From NCBI GenBank assembly GCA_041481445.1, contig JBGPBV010000046.1:1-42697 (forward strand): DNA of 42,697 bases, given 5' to 3'. Positions 24,116 to 32,488 of the stretch are shown here, one piece after another. The notes beneath the pieces are model-generated. The model saw only the letters and a list, made by a program, of their open reading frames with translations. It was not told where the DNA came from and searched no databases. The stretch comes from AA29 sp041481445 (lineage in GTDB: Bacteria; Acidobacteriota; Vicinamibacteria; Fen-336). The position numbers and the translations under genes were made by a program. Positions within the stretch are counted from its first letter, which is position 1. Each line of letters begins with the position of its first letter.

Positions 24116-25932
24116 TGCCACCCGCTCTGGCGTCCCTTGTTCTGCTCGTCGAGCCATTTCTTCAGGGGGGCGAAGTAGTCGAGGATCGCGGTGGCGTCGA
24201 TCTGGCGCTCCCCGGTCATCGCGTAGAGGGCCTCCGGCCAGGGCCGGCGCTGTCCCATCTCCAGCATGCGCGCCAGCTTGGCCCCCGCCGCCTTGTTTCC
24301 GTAGATCGAGCACTCGTGCAGCGGTCCCGTGAACCCGGCCTCGCGGCAGAGGGCCCGGTGGAACTGGAATTGGAGGATGGCGGCCAGGAAGTAGCGCATG
24401 TAGGGCACGTTGGCGGGCACGTGGTACTTCGCGCCCGGATCGAAGTCCTTCTCGCTCCGCGCCACCGGCGCCTCCACGCCCTGGTACTTGCGCCGCAGCT
24501 CCCACCAGGCGGCATTGTAGTCCGCGGGGGCGACTTCCCCGGAGAAGACCTTCCACCGCCACTCGTCGATGACCATGCCGAAGGGCAGGAACGCGACCTT
24601 GTCCAGGGCCAGGCGCATCAGGAACTCGAGGTCGCCCTCGTGGCCGGGGGGCTGGGCCAGCAGCCCGACCTTCTGGAGGTAGCCGGGGGTCACGGAGAGG
24701 GCGACGGTGTCGCCGATCGCCTCGTGGAAGCCGTCGTTGGCGCCCTGCCGGAACAGGAACGGCTGGGTCCGGTATGCGCGCTGGTAGAAGTTGTGGCCCA
24801 GCTCGTGGTGGATGGTGACGAAGTCCTCGCCATTGATCTCGATGCACATCTTGATCCGCAGGTCCTGGTCGTTGTCCACGTCCCAGGCGCTGGCGTGACA
24901 GACCACCTCGCGGTCGCGCGGCTTGACGAACAGCGACCGCTCCCAGAACGTCGCGGGCAGCGGCTCGAAGCCCAGGGACGTGAAGAAGCGCTCGCCGTAG
25001 CGCACCATCTCGTGCTCGTCCACCTTCCTGGCCTTGAGGAGCTCGGTGAGGTCGTAGCCCGGGCCCGACGAGGGTACGCCGACCAGGGGATAGACATTCC
25101 CCCACTGCTGGGCCCAGAGGTTGCCGAGCAGGTGGGCGGGGATCGCACCGTGCTCGGGCACCTTGCCGGGATAGGCCTTGGCCAGCGAGGCCCGCACGTG
25201 GGCGTGGAGCGCCTCGTAGAGCGGCCGCACCTGGCTCCAGAGGCGGTCGAGGTCCGCCGCGAACGCGTCCGCGGGCATGTCGTAGCCCGACCGCCAGTAA
25301 GCGCCGAGGTCCCGGTAGCCGAGGTCGCGTGCGCCCTGGTTGGCGAGCTGGACGAACCGCTCGTACTTCGGCCGCATGGGCGGCGAGATCGTGTGCCAGC
25401 CGCGCCAGACGTCGAGCAGCTCGTCGTAGCGGCGGCTCTCCGCCATGATCTTGGTGACCGCATTGACGTCGAGGCAGTCCGTGCCGCCCGCGCCGCGGCA
25501 GTACTTGCCCTTGCCGTACGTTCCCTCCATCCACTTGGTGGTCTCGGTCAGCTCGGCCTGGAGCTTGGGGTCGGCAGGGGCGGGCAGCGGGATGGCGGCG
25601 AGCTTGAGCAGCGTGAGCTTGCGGCGGACGTCGTCGGGCAGCGGCGATCGGTCGAAGCGCGTGGCCGCCTTCGCGTAGTCCATGGTCACGGCGATGAGGG
25701 CCTGGTTGGCCTCCGCCGAGATCTTCCCGGTGTCGTCCGTGATGTGGGTCTGGGAGACCCAGTCCGCACGGCTCTGCCGGTTGCTGAGGTCGAGCAGCCG
25801 CCCTTCCGCCTCCTCGACGAACGCGCGCGCCTGCTCCGCGGTGGGCGGGGCGCTCACCTGCGCCCCCGCGGGCACGGCCAGGAGCGCGGCCGCGGCCACC
25901 CACCGGGCGGCGCCGGGTACCGATCGAAGCAT
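24112..25932 (-). CDS. M2-family zinc dipeptidyl carboxypeptidase (ACE-like), secreted
   Basis: This 606-aa protein has a signal peptide (MLRSVPGAARWVAAAALLAVPAGA). The zinc site is HHELGH, with ligands His376 and His380 and catalytic Glu377; the third ligand is Glu404 in GFHEAIGDTVALS. Both match the HEMGH and EAxGD motifs of angiotensin-converting-enzyme homologues. WMEGTYGKGKYC, then MRPKYERFVQLANQGARDLG, are also typical of the family. Length matches bacterial ACE-like enzymes (about 600). It removes C-terminal dipeptides from peptides, probably in the periplasm. The open frame continues upstream, but the signal peptide fixes 25932. It is divergent from the dienelactone hydrolase. Confidence 0.93.
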   Translation of the reverse strand: MLRSVPGAARWVAAAALLAVPAGAQVSAPPTAEQARAFVEEAEGRLLDLSNRQSRADWVSQTHITDDTGKISAEANQALIAVTMDYAKAATRFDRSPLPDDVRRKLTLLKLAAIPLPAPADPKLQAELTETTKWMEGTYGKGKYCRGAGGTDCLDVNAVTKIMAESRRYDELLDVWRGWHTISPPMRPKYERFVQLANQGARDLGYRDLGAYWRSGYDMPADAFAADLDRLWSQVRPLYEALHAHVRASLAKAYPGKVPEHGAIPAHLLGNLWAQQWGNVYPLVGVPSSGPGYDLTELLKARKVDEHEMVRYGERFFTSLGFEPLPATFWERSLFVKPRDREVVCHASAWDVDNDQDLRIKMCIEINGEDFVTIHHELGHNFYQRAYRTQPFLFRQGANDGFHEAIGDTVALSVTPGYLQKVGLLAQPPGHEGDLEFLMRLALDKVAFLPFGMVIDEWRWKVFSGEVAPADYNAAWWELRRKYQGVEAPVARSEKDFDPGAKYHVPANVPYMRYFLAAILQFQFHRALCREAGFTGPLHECSIYGNKAAGAKLARMLEMGQRRPWPEALYAMTGERQIDATAILDYFAPLKKWLDEQNKGRQSGWQ

Positions 25933-25993
25933 GCTAGCCTCCACACGTGGATGTCTGCCGGATCGCTCCATCCATCCTAAGTCAGGAGCGCCC

Positions 25994-26659
25994 ATGAGCA
26001 TCGTGACATTCGGCGCCGGCGAAGCGGCCGCCTCTGGCCACCTCGCGGAGGCGGCGCCGGAGCCGCGCCGCGGCGGCATCGTCGTCATCCAGGAATGGTG
26101 GGGGCTCAACGACCAGATCAAGCGCCAGGCCGACCGCTTCGCCGCCGCCGGCTACGACGCCCTGGCTCCCGACCTCTACCACGGCACGCTCGCCCGCTCG
26201 CCCGACGAGGCGCAGAAGCTCCTCATGGCCCTCGACATCGCGCGCGCGGAGAAGGACATGCGGGGGGCGATCGAGCACCTGCGCGGACGAACGGGCAAGG
26301 CGCCGGCGGTGGTCGGCTTCTGCATGGGGGGCGCGCTCAGCCTCTACGCCGCCTGCGCGGGCGGCGATGGCGTGGCCGCCTGCATCGTCTACTACGGCGG
26401 CCATCCCAAGGTCCGCTACGACTTCGACCGGTTGCGTGCGCCCGTGCTCGGGCACTGGGCGGAGAAGGACGACTTCGCCAACGCCATCCGCGATTCCGTG
26501 GGCCCCGAGCTGAAGCGCCGCGGCAAGGCCTTCGAGTTCCACACCTATCCGAGCACGCGCCACGCTTTCACGAACGAGAACCGCCCGGAGGTGTTCGACG
26601 CCGGGGCGACCGAGGAGGCCTGGCGGCGGACGCTGGCCTTCCTCGCCGCACACCTGTAA
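25994..26659 (+). CDS. dienelactone hydrolase family protein
   Basis: This 221-aa alpha/beta hydrolase has the nucleophile motif GFCMGG with Cys110, where most hydrolases have Ser. Asp159 or Asp160 in HWAEKDDF and His190 in PSTRHAFTN complete the triad. Glu34 in VIQEWWGLN is the conserved residue that activates the cysteine. Length and motifs match carboxymethylenebutenolidase-type enzymes. With no aromatic ring-cleavage genes nearby, the natural substrate is uncertain. The ribosome site is AGGAGC. It is followed at 11 bases by a hypothetical gene with a strong ribosome site. Confidence 0.9.
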   Translation: MSIVTFGAGEAAASGHLAEAAPEPRRGGIVVIQEWWGLNDQIKRQADRFAAAGYDALAPDLYHGTLARSPDEAQKLLMALDIARAEKDMRGAIEHLRGRTGKAPAVVGFCMGGALSLYAACAGGDGVAACIVYYGGHPKVRYDFDRLRAPVLGHWAEKDDFANAIRDSVGPELKRRGKAFEFHTYPSTRHAFTNENRPEVFDAGATEEAWRRTLAFLAAHL

Positions 26660-26670
26660 AGGAGGAGGGA

Positions 26671-27105
26671 ATGGGCAAGGACCACCCCGACCATCACGAC
26701 GCCGAGCTCGCGCTGCGCGTGTACGAGCTGCGCCGCGAGACGGTCATGCGCCAGTCGCGGCAGGAGGTCCTCTCGACCCTCTGGCCGCGGTCGTTCGAGG
26801 AGATCGTGGCCCTGACCAAGCCGACCCACCCGCTCAACGCGGCCTACCGCCAGGTGGGGAGCTACTGGGAGATGGTCTACGGGATCCCGCGTCACGGCAT
26901 CGTGCACGCCGACTACTTCCTCGAGAGCAACGGCGAGGGCCTGTTTCTCTACGCGCGGGTCGCGCCCTACGTCGAGCGCATCCGGGCCGAGATCTCCCCA
27001 CTCGCCTTCCGCAACGCGGAATGGGCGGCCACGGAGACGACGACGGGCCGGCGCCTGTTCGAGATCTTCACCGCGCGCGTGAAGGCGAAGCTGGAAGCAC
27101 GCTGA
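26671..27105 (+). CDS. conserved-looking hypothetical cytoplasmic protein
   Basis: This 144-aa protein starts at ATG 26671 after an unusually good GGAGGAGGG ribosome site. It has no signal peptide or membrane helix. The sequence begins HDAELALRVYELRRETVMR and includes SYWEMVYGIPRHGIVHADYF and GLFLYARVAPYV, a mixed alpha/beta pattern with many aromatic residues. I do not recognise the family. Its close spacing to the dienelactone hydrolase suggests one transcript. Confidence 0.65.
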   Translation: MGKDHPDHHDAELALRVYELRRETVMRQSRQEVLSTLWPRSFEEIVALTKPTHPLNAAYRQVGSYWEMVYGIPRHGIVHADYFLESNGEGLFLYARVAPYVERIRAEISPLAFRNAEWAATETTTGRRLFEIFTARVKAKLEAR

Positions 27106-27140
27106 GCCCTCGCCCCGTGTCGGGATCCCCTCCGCGCGTG

Positions 27141-27156
27141 TTCAGGCCCGGTTCAG
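27141..27156 (+). promoter_or_regulatory. TTCAG direct repeat, candidate response-regulator operator
   Basis: TTCAG occurs at 27141-27145 and again at 27152-27156, exactly 11 bases apart, one helical turn. Spaced direct repeats of this kind are typical sites for OmpR/PhoB-type regulators. It stands 24 bases before the PAP2 start, in front of an operon that encodes such a regulator. Confidence 0.45.
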
Positions 27157-27179
27157 CTCGGGCAGTTACAAGAGGACGA

Positions 27180-28070
27180 ATGGTCATCGCCTCCCTGGCC
27201 CTGCTCGCGGCGCTGGCCGGCCCGGTCGGCGCCTCCGCCCAGGAGGCGCCGACGGCCCCCGCGCCATCACCGTCTCCCGAGCCCACTCCGTCTCCCGCTC
27301 CGGAGGCCTCTCCCTCTCCCTCTCCCTCTCCCCCCGACTCCGCGGGGGCAGACAAGCCGATCGTCGTGCGCGACCACCGCACGATGCGCAGCTTTCCCGC
27401 GAACCTCGGCCACAACGTGGTCGAGGTGTGGAGGCGTCCCAGTCTTCGTCCCTTCCTCATCGGAGCCGTCGTCACCGGTGCCTCGAGCGCCCTCGATGAC
27501 GAGGTCGTCAAGTACTTCGACGACCACCCGCATGAGAACTGGGGCAACGCCGGGAAGGTCCTGGGCACCGGAGTGGTGGCAGTGGCCGTGTCCGCCGCCG
27601 TACTGGGGGTGGGACGCTTCGCCAACGGCGACCGGTTCCGGGCCGCCGCCTACGACATGAGCCAGGCGGTGGTCGTGAACGCGCTGTACACGCTCGTCAT
27701 CAAGGAGACGGTGCGCCGCGAGCGGCCGGACAAGAGCGACAACCTCTCCTTCCCGTCCGGACACGCCTCCAACGCGTTCGCCTGCGCCCAGGTCTGGGTG
27801 GAGCAGTACGGCTGGAAGGCGGCGGTGCCGGGGTACCTCGCCGCCTCCTTCGTGGCCGGCTCCCGGCTCGCCCTGAAGAAGCACTACCTGAGCGACGTCG
27901 TGGGCGGGGCCGCCCTCGGGATCATCGTGGGCAAGAGCGTCGCGCGCTGGGACGCCAAGCCCTCGAAGAAAGGCCTGCCCGGCGAGCCTCCGGCGCCACG
28001 GGTCCAGCTCGTTCCCGCCACCGCGCCCGACGGGTCGGGCCTGGGGATCGGCCTGATCGTGAGGTTCTGA
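27180..28070 (+). CDS. PAP2-family phosphatase, exported
   Basis: This 296-aa protein has a signal peptide (MVIASLALLAALAGPVGASA), a Pro/Ser-rich linker and a phosphatase domain. The three PAP2 motifs are present: KETVRRERP, FPSGHASNAF and GSRLALKKHYLSD. It may dephosphorylate a lipid phosphate such as undecaprenyl pyrophosphate or a lipid A precursor at the outer side of the inner membrane, or be a periplasmic acid phosphatase. Hydrophobic stretches around residues 90-110 and 130-150 fit a membrane form. The upstream open frame belongs to the previous gene's region and is not used; ATG 27180 has an AGAGGA site. The response regulator starts eight bases after the stop. Confidence 0.85.
   Translation: MVIASLALLAALAGPVGASAQEAPTAPAPSPSPEPTPSPAPEASPSPSPSPPDSAGADKPIVVRDHRTMRSFPANLGHNVVEVWRRPSLRPFLIGAVVTGASSALDDEVVKYFDDHPHENWGNAGKVLGTGVVAVAVSAAVLGVGRFANGDRFRAAAYDMSQAVVVNALYTLVIKETVRRERPDKSDNLSFPSGHASNAFACAQVWVEQYGWKAAVPGYLAASFVAGSRLALKKHYLSDVVGGAALGIIVGKSVARWDAKPSKKGLPGEPPAPRVQLVPATAPDGSGLGIGLIVRF
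27309..27332 (+). repeat. hexanucleotide repeat (TCTCCC)4 in the PAP2 gene
   Basis: Four exact tandem copies encode the Ser-Pro run of the linker. Slippage would alter linker length by two residues per unit without a frameshift. Confidence 0.8.
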
Positions 28071-28078
28071 TCGGCGCC

Positions 28079-28786
28079 ATGCCTCCCCCCGACGCTCACC
28101 GTATCCGGGTCGCCATCGTCGAGGACGACGGCGAGATGCGCGAGCTGCTCCGGGGCGCGCTGGCCAGCCAGGGTTACGCGGTGACCGCCGTCGGCGGGGG
28201 AGCGGCGGCAAGCGAGATGGTCTTCGGAGGGACCCTGGACGCCGTCATCCTCGACGTGTGGCTGCCGGACGCGGACGGTGTCGAGCTGTGCCGCGGCTGG
28301 CGGCGCTCCGGCGTGCGCATCCCGATCCTGATGCTGACCGCGCGCACCGACGTGGCGTCGCGGGTGGCCGGGCTGGAGGCGGGCGCGGACGACTACCTGG
28401 GCAAGCCGTTCGCCCTCGCCGAGCTGCGGGCCCGCCTGAGCGCGCTCCTGCGCCGCGGGGGGCGGCCCCTGCGCGGAGAGGTCTTCCGCCTGGGGACGGT
28501 CACGGTGGACTTCGGCCGGCGCCAGGCCTGGCTCAGCGGCGAGGAGGTCGCGATCACCCGCCGCGAGCTCGAGGTCCTGGAACGGCTGGCGGAGGCGGGT
28601 GGCCGCGCCGTCTCGCGCGACGACCTCCTGCAGGACGTCTGGGGAGAGGCCACGCGGGAGACGGCGGCCAGCCTCGAAGTGATGGTGGCGCGGCTGAGGC
28701 GCAAGCTCGAGCGGCCGGGCGGCCACGCGCTCGTGCGCACCGTCCGCGGCTACGGCTACGCCATCGTGAGCGGGGAGGAGGAGTGA
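28079..28786 (+). CDS. OmpR-family response regulator
   Basis: This 235-aa protein has a receiver domain (residues about 8-120) with acidic pair Glu-Asp in VEDDGEM, phospho-acceptor Asp59 in VILDVWLPD, and Lys109 in YLGKPF. A winged-helix DNA-binding domain follows (about 135-230; ITRRELEVLERLAE, then VRTVRGYGYAI). It overlaps the histidine kinase gene as GTGA and probably controls the PAP2/efflux unit, including through the TTCAG repeat at 27141. Confidence 0.95.
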   Translation: MPPPDAHRIRVAIVEDDGEMRELLRGALASQGYAVTAVGGGAAASEMVFGGTLDAVILDVWLPDADGVELCRGWRRSGVRIPILMLTARTDVASRVAGLEAGADDYLGKPFALAELRARLSALLRRGGRPLRGEVFRLGTVTVDFGRRQAWLSGEEVAITRRELEVLERLAEAGGRAVSRDDLLQDVWGEATRETAASLEVMVARLRRKLERPGGHALVRTVRGYGYAIVSGEEE

Positions 28787-30114
28787 GCCGGCGGCCGATG
28801 GCCTCCCGCGTCACCCGCGGGACGGTGCTGGTCGCGGCCGTCTCCGCCCTCGTGCTGGCGGGAGCGGCCGGCGTGACCGCGCGGATCCTCTGGCAGGCGG
28901 AGCAGCGGCAGGAGCTGTCCGACGAAGCGGACGCCCTGGTCGGCGCGATCGGCCGCGAGGAGCGGGAGGAGGGTCTCCCGCCCGAGGAGGCCGCGCCGGA
29001 GGCCGTGCGCGAGAGCACGCCGGCGGGCGCGCGGGTGGAGGTCTGGTCGGGGCGCCGGCTGCTGGGGGCGGCCGGCAACGGACCGGTGATCGGACGCGGG
29101 GAGGGCGAGGGTGACGCGAGCGCTGCCTGGATCGTCCATCGCCGGCCGCTCGCGCACGGATTGCTGCTCGTGGTGGCCGCCCCCGCCGTGGACGGGCGCC
29201 GGGCCCTGCGCGTGTTCGCGTTCTCGCTCCTGTGCGCGTCCCCCGTCTGCCTCGGGGTCGCGCTGTGGGTGGGGCGGGCGGTGGCGCGCCGGGCCACGCG
29301 CCCCCTGATCGACCTGCAGGAGCGGCTCCGCGACCTGGGCGGGCTGGAGCCGCTCCCGGCGGCGGAGGAGGACGACGCCCCCGCGGAGGTCGCCTCCCTG
29401 GAGGAGGCGTTCCGCGCGCTGTGGGCACGGCTGGCGGAGATGGTGCGCCGTGAGCGGGCGTTCGCCGCCAACGCCTCCCACGAGCTGCGCCTGCCCCTGG
29501 CCCGGCTCCGCCTCCTGGCCGAGCGCGCGCGTGCCGGGGCCGCGCCCGACGCGGGCGCCGCCCTCGACGCCCAGGTCGCCGAGGTGGACCGGCTGGTGCG
29601 CGTGGTGGAGTCGCTGCTCGTCCTGGCCCGGGACACCTCCGCGGGCATCCCGCGCGGAGAGGCGGTGAACGTGGCCGACGTGGCGCGCCGGGTCGCCGCC
29701 CGCGTGCTGGACGGGGCGGGAGAATGCGTCTCCCCCGACGAAGCGGTCGTCCGCGGGGACGAGGACCTCATCGAGATCGCCGTCCAGAACCTGCTGGAGA
29801 ACGCCCGGAAGTTCGCCACCGGGTCCGAGCCCGTGCGGGCGGTGCTCTCCGACGGCGCCGGGCGCGTGCGGCTGGAGGTGACGACGCCGGGCGCGCGCAT
29901 CGCGGCCGCGCAGCGCGAGCGGCTCTTCGACCGCTTCTACCGCGCGCCGGAAGTGCGGGCCCAGAGCGACGGCCACGGGCTCGGCCTGGCCCTGGCCCGC
30001 CACGTGGCCCGCCTGCACGGGGGCGACGTGCGCTGCGTGTCCGGCGACGCCGAGGACGCGCGCTTCGCGCTCGATCTGCCCGCGTGGCGCGCGGACCCTT
30101 CGACGGCTGGTTGA
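28783..30114 (+). CDS. sensor histidine kinase with degenerate G1 box
   Basis: This 443-aa protein starts at GTG 28783. It has two membrane helices (about 14-36 and 145-168) around a short periplasmic sensor of about 110 residues, then a HAMP-like segment, the H-box ASHELRLPL with His233, the N-box QNLLENARKFA (Asn336, Asn340) and a G2-like GHGLGLAL. The G1 box, normally D-x-G-x-G, reads TTPGARI at 367-373, so the adenine-binding Asp is missing. It may have weak kinase activity, act mainly as a phosphatase, or bind nucleotide unusually. It is paired with the preceding response regulator. Confidence 0.88.
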   Translation: MSRRPMASRVTRGTVLVAAVSALVLAGAAGVTARILWQAEQRQELSDEADALVGAIGREEREEGLPPEEAAPEAVRESTPAGARVEVWSGRRLLGAAGNGPVIGRGEGEGDASAAWIVHRRPLAHGLLLVVAAPAVDGRRALRVFAFSLLCASPVCLGVALWVGRAVARRATRPLIDLQERLRDLGGLEPLPAAEEDDAPAEVASLEEAFRALWARLAEMVRRERAFAANASHELRLPLARLRLLAERARAGAAPDAGAALDAQVAEVDRLVRVVESLLVLARDTSAGIPRGEAVNVADVARRVAARVLDGAGECVSPDEAVVRGDEDLIEIAVQNLLENARKFATGSEPVRAVLSDGAGRVRLEVTTPGARIAAAQRERLFDRFYRAPEVRAQSDGHGLGLALARHVARLHGGDVRCVSGDAEDARFALDLPAWRADPSTAG

Positions 30115-30182
30115 ACGGAATCCAAACGCCGCGGGCGCGCCGCCCCCTCGGCCGCGTCATCGCGTCTATCCTGAAATGGACC

Positions 30183-31394
30183 GTGAGATTCCGGGATGCC
30201 GGTGCCCCTCTCGCCGTGCTCCTCTGGCCCGCGCTGGCCGCCGGCCAGACCTCCGCCTCCCCGGTCACCCTGGACGAGGCGCTCGCCCTGGCCCGCGCGA
30301 ACCCCGCCCTCACCGCCGCCCGCCTCCGGCGGGCGGTCGACCAGGCCGGGATCGACGTCGCGCACGAGGTTCCCAACCCCGAGGCCCGCTACGAGCACAC
30401 CAACGAGCTGCCCCACGACGCGTTCGGCCTCGCCCAGCTCATCGAGCTCGGCGGCAAGCGCGGCCGTCGCATCGCGCTCGCGGAGGCGGTGGCGCGCACG
30501 GGCGAGGCGGAGCTGGCCCGGACGGAGGCGGAGGTGACGGCAGAGGTCTCCCTCGCCTTCTTCGGCCTCGCCGGCGCCCAGCGGCGGCTGGAGGTCGCGG
30601 GCGAGCTGCAGGACCTGGCCGCGCGCACCCGCGACACCGCGCGCGCCCGCTACGAGGTCGGCGACGTGGCCCAGCTCGACGTGCTCGAAGCGGACCTCGT
30701 CTTCTACCAGGCGGAGAACGAGGCCACCGCGCTGGAGGGGGAGCGCGCGGGGAGGCGCGCGGAGCTCAACGTGCTGATCGGCCGCGACGTCCTGGCCCCG
30801 ACCGTCGCGTCCGAGCCGCCCGACCTCACCGTGCCCGAGGCGGGCACGGCCACCGCCGCCGCCCTCCTGTCCAACACCGCGCTGGCCGTGCTCGATCGCC
30901 AGGTCGCGGAGGCGCAGGCGCGCGCCTCCCTGGCCCGCGCGCAGCGGATCCCGGATCCGACGGTGGAGGGCACGGTCACCCACGGGGCGGACCCGGAGTT
31001 CACCTGGGGCTACCGGGCGGCGGTCGCGATCTCGGTGCCCCTCTTCACGCGGCACACAGCGAGCGTGCGCGTGGAGGAGGCCACCCTGGCCATGGTCCAG
31101 GCCCAGCGCGAGGCCACGGCACAGCGCATCCGGGGCGCGGTGACCGCGGCCGCGCTGCGGGCGGCCTCGGCGCGGACCCAGTACCTCCGCTACCGGGACG
31201 AGATCCTGCCCAAGAGCCGGGAGGTCGAGGGGATGGCCCAGGAGTCGTATCGCGCCGGACAGACCAACCTCGTCGCCCTCCTGCAGTCGCTGCAGGCCGC
31301 GCGCGAGCTGAGGGCGAGATCGCTGCAAGCGGCGGCGGACTTCGAGGCGGCCATGGCCGCCCTCCGGCAGGCCATGACCGCACCGCCCAGATGA
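30183..31394 (+). CDS. outer-membrane efflux factor, TolC/CzcC type
   Basis: This 403-aa protein has a signal-like N-terminus (PLAVLLWPALAAGQ) and two repeats of long helices typical of TolC-family channels, for example VTLDEALALARANPALTAAR and VEEATLAMVQAQREATAQRI. The segment AQLIELGGKRGRR matches the CzcC-like group. It should provide the outer-membrane exit duct for the RND pump encoded two genes later. I use GTG 30183 because it precedes the signal sequence; no ATG is available there. Its stop overlaps the next start (ATGA). Confidence 0.85.
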   Translation: MRFRDAGAPLAVLLWPALAAGQTSASPVTLDEALALARANPALTAARLRRAVDQAGIDVAHEVPNPEARYEHTNELPHDAFGLAQLIELGGKRGRRIALAEAVARTGEAELARTEAEVTAEVSLAFFGLAGAQRRLEVAGELQDLAARTRDTARARYEVGDVAQLDVLEADLVFYQAENEATALEGERAGRRAELNVLIGRDVLAPTVASEPPDLTVPEAGTATAAALLSNTALAVLDRQVAEAQARASLARAQRIPDPTVEGTVTHGADPEFTWGYRAAVAISVPLFTRHTASVRVEEATLAMVQAQREATAQRIRGAVTAAALRAASARTQYLRYRDEILPKSREVEGMAQESYRAGQTNLVALLQSLQAARELRARSLQAAADFEAAMAALRQAMTAPPR

Positions 31395-32488
31395 GCGCGC
31401 CGCGCCTGGCCGTCGCCCTGGCCGCGGCCGCCCTGGCCGCACTCGCTCCGGCCTGCCACAAGGATCCGCCCGAGGAGGTGGAGACGACGGCGGCGGTCCC
31501 GGTCCAGGTCGCGCTCGCCCGCCGGGGGACGATCGTCTCGTACGTGCGGGTCACGGGGACCATCGACCCCGCCCCCGGCGCGGACTGGACGGTCACCGCG
31601 CCGGAGAAGGCGCAGGTGGCCGAGATCCGCTACGCCACCGGCGACGTGGTCCGCAAGGGCGCCGTGGTCGCGCGCTTCGACGCCCCGCCCCTGCGCGCCG
31701 ACCTGGCCACGCGCTCCTCCGAGGCCTCGCAGGCCCAGGCTCGACTGGACAACGCCCGGCGCAACCACGAGCGCCTGGGCGCGCTGCTCGAGAAGGGGAT
31801 CGCCTCGCGCAAGGAGGTCGAGGACTCGCGCAAGGAGCTGCTCGACGCGGAAGCGGCGGTGCGCGAGTCGGGACAGACGCGGGCGGCGGCGGCCGACCTC
31901 GCGGAGCGGGCCACGCCGGCCGCGCCCTTCGACGGAATGGTGGCCGAGCGCTGGCACAACCCCGGCGACGTCATCGACGCAAACGAGCACGTCCTGCGGC
32001 TGGTGGACCCGCGCCGGCTCGAGGTGACGGCGGCCGTCCCCGTCGCCGACGCGCCGCGGGTCGTGGTCGGCCACGCCGCGCGCGTGATCGTTCCGGGAAG
32101 CGAGGCGGGCGAGATCGCGGGCAAGGTCGTGGGTGCCCCCGCCGCCGTCGACCCCGCCACCGGAACGGCGGCCGTGCGCGTCTCCGTGGCCGGCACCCTG
32201 CCCGTGGGCACGCCCGTCCAGGTCGTGATCGTGGCCGAGGAGCGGGCGAACGCGCTGCTGGTGCCGGCGGCCGCCATCGTGCGCGAGGAGAACAAGACGG
32301 CCGTCTTCGTGGTCGGCGCCGACGGCAAGGCGCACCGGCGTGAGGTCGTGGTCGGCCTCGTCTCGGACGACGACTCCCAGATCGTCTCCGGCGTGCGCGA
32401 GGGCGAGAAGGTCGTGGTCAAGGGGACGGACGAGCTGCCCGACGGCGCCACGGTGACGATCGAGGAACCTCCGTCGCCCGCGCCATGA
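31391..32488 (+). CDS. periplasmic adaptor (membrane fusion) lipoprotein of RND pump
   Basis: This 365-aa protein has the lipoprotein signal AAAALAALAPAC with Cys22. It shows the adaptor layout: a lipoyl half (YATGDVVRKGAVVARFD), an alpha hairpin (about 100-165), the other lipoyl half (ATPAAPFDGMVAERWHNPGD), then beta-barrel and membrane-proximal domains (LLVPAAAIVREENKTAVFVV). It links the RND pump to the outer-membrane factor. Overlaps at both ends (ATGA) show tight coupling with its partners. Confidence 0.92.
   Translation: MSAPRLAVALAAAALAALAPACHKDPPEEVETTAAVPVQVALARRGTIVSYVRVTGTIDPAPGADWTVTAPEKAQVAEIRYATGDVVRKGAVVARFDAPPLRADLATRSSEASQAQARLDNARRNHERLGALLEKGIASRKEVEDSRKELLDAEAAVRESGQTRAAAADLAERATPAAPFDGMVAERWHNPGDVIDANEHVLRLVDPRRLEVTAAVPVADAPRVVVGHAARVIVPGSEAGEIAGKVVGAPAAVDPATGTAAVRVSVAGTLPVGTPVQVVIVAEERANALLVPAAAIVREENKTAVFVVGADGKAHRREVVVGLVSDDDSQIVSGVREGEKVVVKGTDELPDGATVTIEEPPSPAP

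Noticed and set aside
25940..25951. Inverted repeat TCCAC-AC-GTGGA upstream of the M2 peptidase, possible operator
   Set aside because: Five-base arms are too short to be convincing here, and no regulator gene is adjacent.
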